16,469 nt of DNA. It comes from CAZWVR01 sp964637235 (GTDB lineage: Bacteria; Bacteroidota; Bacteroidia; Bacteroidales; S143-33). Positions 15,635 through 16,469 of this stretch are shown here, one piece after another. A program made the position numbers and the translations under genes. The stretch lies in NCBI GenBank assembly GCA_964637235.1, contig CAZWVR010000053.1:1-16469 (forward strand). Direction: 5' to 3'. Every line of letters begins with the position of its first letter. Positions within the stretch are counted from its first letter, which is position 1. The notes beneath the pieces are model-generated. The model worked only from the letters and a program-made list of their open reading frames with translations, had not been told where the DNA came from and made no database searches.

Positions 15635-16469
15635 ATGAAAAAATTTGTTTTTCTGACGGTTATAATATTTTTTGCAAATTATTCATTACTATTTTCACAG
15701 GAGCAACTACCAAATAGCAATATGGAATATTGGACTGATACCAATACAGCACTAAATTGGGTTTCCAGTTTTACATACGGAAGTTGGATATTCCATACAG
15801 CTCATAGAACAACTGACGCTCTTTTCGGAAATTATGCCGCAAAACTTTATTCTCAGACAATATACATTTACCATATTCCAGCATTTTTATTACTTGGAGA
15901 CTTAGACCTAAATACAGGTATTACAGTCAAAGGAAAACCGTTCCATAGTAAACCAAACGCATTATCTGTTTTTCTGAAATTCGTACCAAATGACACTGAC
16001 GATTTCAAAATCAGCGGATACATATCACACTGGGATACATTAAATAATCATAGGGATACCCTGGCGATTATAGACTACTACAAAAAAACAAATATCAAAG
16101 ACCAGCAATACATAAGACTGGATTTACCTTTTTTCTATGCCTTTGGAAATGATAATCTACCAGTAGATAGTATATTAGTAGCCTTCTATTGTTCCACTTC
16201 TGAGGAATTTAGCCATGACAGTACATATCTGTACATAGACTCAATAGCACTAAAATATGAATATATGAATTTACCTACCCAAGCCCTTTTCCCGACATAT
16301 ATCACCGATACTTCATTTATTGCAAGATGGTATCCTGTTAAGTATGCAACTGGTTATCTCATTGATATTGCCACTGATAGCTTATTTTCTAATACACTAT
16401 CTGAATACCACAATTTGTTCGTAGATTCTACACATTTATATGTTCATTTATCCCCAGAAAAAGGCACTC
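15635..16469 (+). CDS. Secreted PCMD-like protein with FnIII-like domain (3' end outside window)
   Basis: The frame is open from ATG 15635 to the right edge (278 residues so far). Residues 1-22 are a signal peptide: MKK, a hydrophobic core and a likely cut near LFSQ. Residues about 24-210 follow the pattern of Bacteroidetes PCMD-like (putative carbohydrate metabolism) domains: LPNSNMEYWTD at the mature start, GNYAAKLYSQ (65-74), an IPAFLLLGD to GKPFHSKPNALSVFLKFVP segment (99-118), and STYLYIDSIALKYEY (196-210) at the end. Residues about 218-278 look like a fibronectin type III domain: TDTSFIARWYPVKYATGYLI (224-243), DIATDSLF, YHNLFVDSTHLYV, cut at SPEKGT. Such layouts usually end in a type IX secretion sorting domain, which would lie beyond the window (inference). 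A cell-surface or released protein binding glycans or acting as an adhesin is plausible; no catalytic residues are recognised. Confidence 0.8.
   Translation, partial: MKKFVFLTVIIFFANYSLLFSQEQLPNSNMEYWTDTNTALNWVSSFTYGSWIFHTAHRTTDALFGNYAAKLYSQTIYIYHIPAFLLLGDLDLNTGITVKGKPFHSKPNALSVFLKFVPNDTDDFKISGYISHWDTLNNHRDTLAIIDYYKKTNIKDQQYIRLDLPFFYAFGNDNLPVDSILVAFYCSTSEEFSHDSTYLYIDSIALKYEYMNLPTQALFPTYITDTSFIARWYPVKYATGYLIDIATDSLFSNTLSEYHNLFVDSTHLYVHLSPEKGT

Overview
The window looks like a piece of an AT-rich Bacteroidota (Bacteroidetes) chromosome. Several things point there: a long-insert signal peptidase I, a periplasmic-type cyclophilin with a Bacteroidetes-style insertion, lipoproteins with a Cys-Lys-Lys start, a PCMD-like plus fibronectin-III secreted protein, TPR and WG-repeat proteins, no clear Shine-Dalgarno sites, and repeated matches to the Bacteroidetes -7 element TAnnTTTG (classically paired with TTTG about 19 bases upstream). 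No rRNA, tRNA, CRISPR array, transposase, integrase or phage gene is visible. Most of the window is ordinary core and envelope metabolism. No stretch over about 300 bases lacks a gene.

Left part (1-5799). The end of a cyclophilin-type prolyl isomerase is followed by signal peptidase I (lepB), whose stop overlaps the start of ispH (last step of the MEP isoprenoid pathway). ispH converges on a small polytopic membrane protein on the minus strand; the two stop codons share a TTAA. After a short divergent promoter gap comes the large (catalytic, B12-binding) chain of methylmalonyl-CoA mutase, without a small subunit or a MeaB-type GTPase beside it.

Middle part (5800-8905). A 698-residue protein of unusual layout comes next: an N-terminal domain resembling the restriction-endonuclease-like (Mrr-type) modules of Bacteroidetes signalling and conflict proteins, a polar linker, a TPR-like helical region, one membrane segment and a C-terminal WG-type repeat. 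The usual nuclease residues are not evident. It is the best candidate here for something undescribed. A predicted lipoprotein follows, with two mutually exclusive hairpins ahead of its start and a good intrinsic terminator behind it.

Right part (8990-15484, all minus strand, read right to left). A TMTC/DUF1736-like GT-C membrane protein with about ten TPRs overlaps rlmN (radical-SAM 23S rRNA/tRNA adenosine C2 methyltransferase) by 14 bases. An 88-base gap with a good promoter candidate leads to a small exported protein of unknown function and, 19 bases on, a PiT-type phosphate transporter carrying a C-terminal PhoU-like domain. A 150-base divergent promoter region separates this block from a secreted PCMD-like/FnIII protein that runs off the right edge.

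Shared themes are protein export and envelope maturation (cyclophilin, signal peptidase, lipoprotein, secreted proteins, the TMTC-like protein), but no single pathway joins the genes. All family calls are by motif reading without database search.
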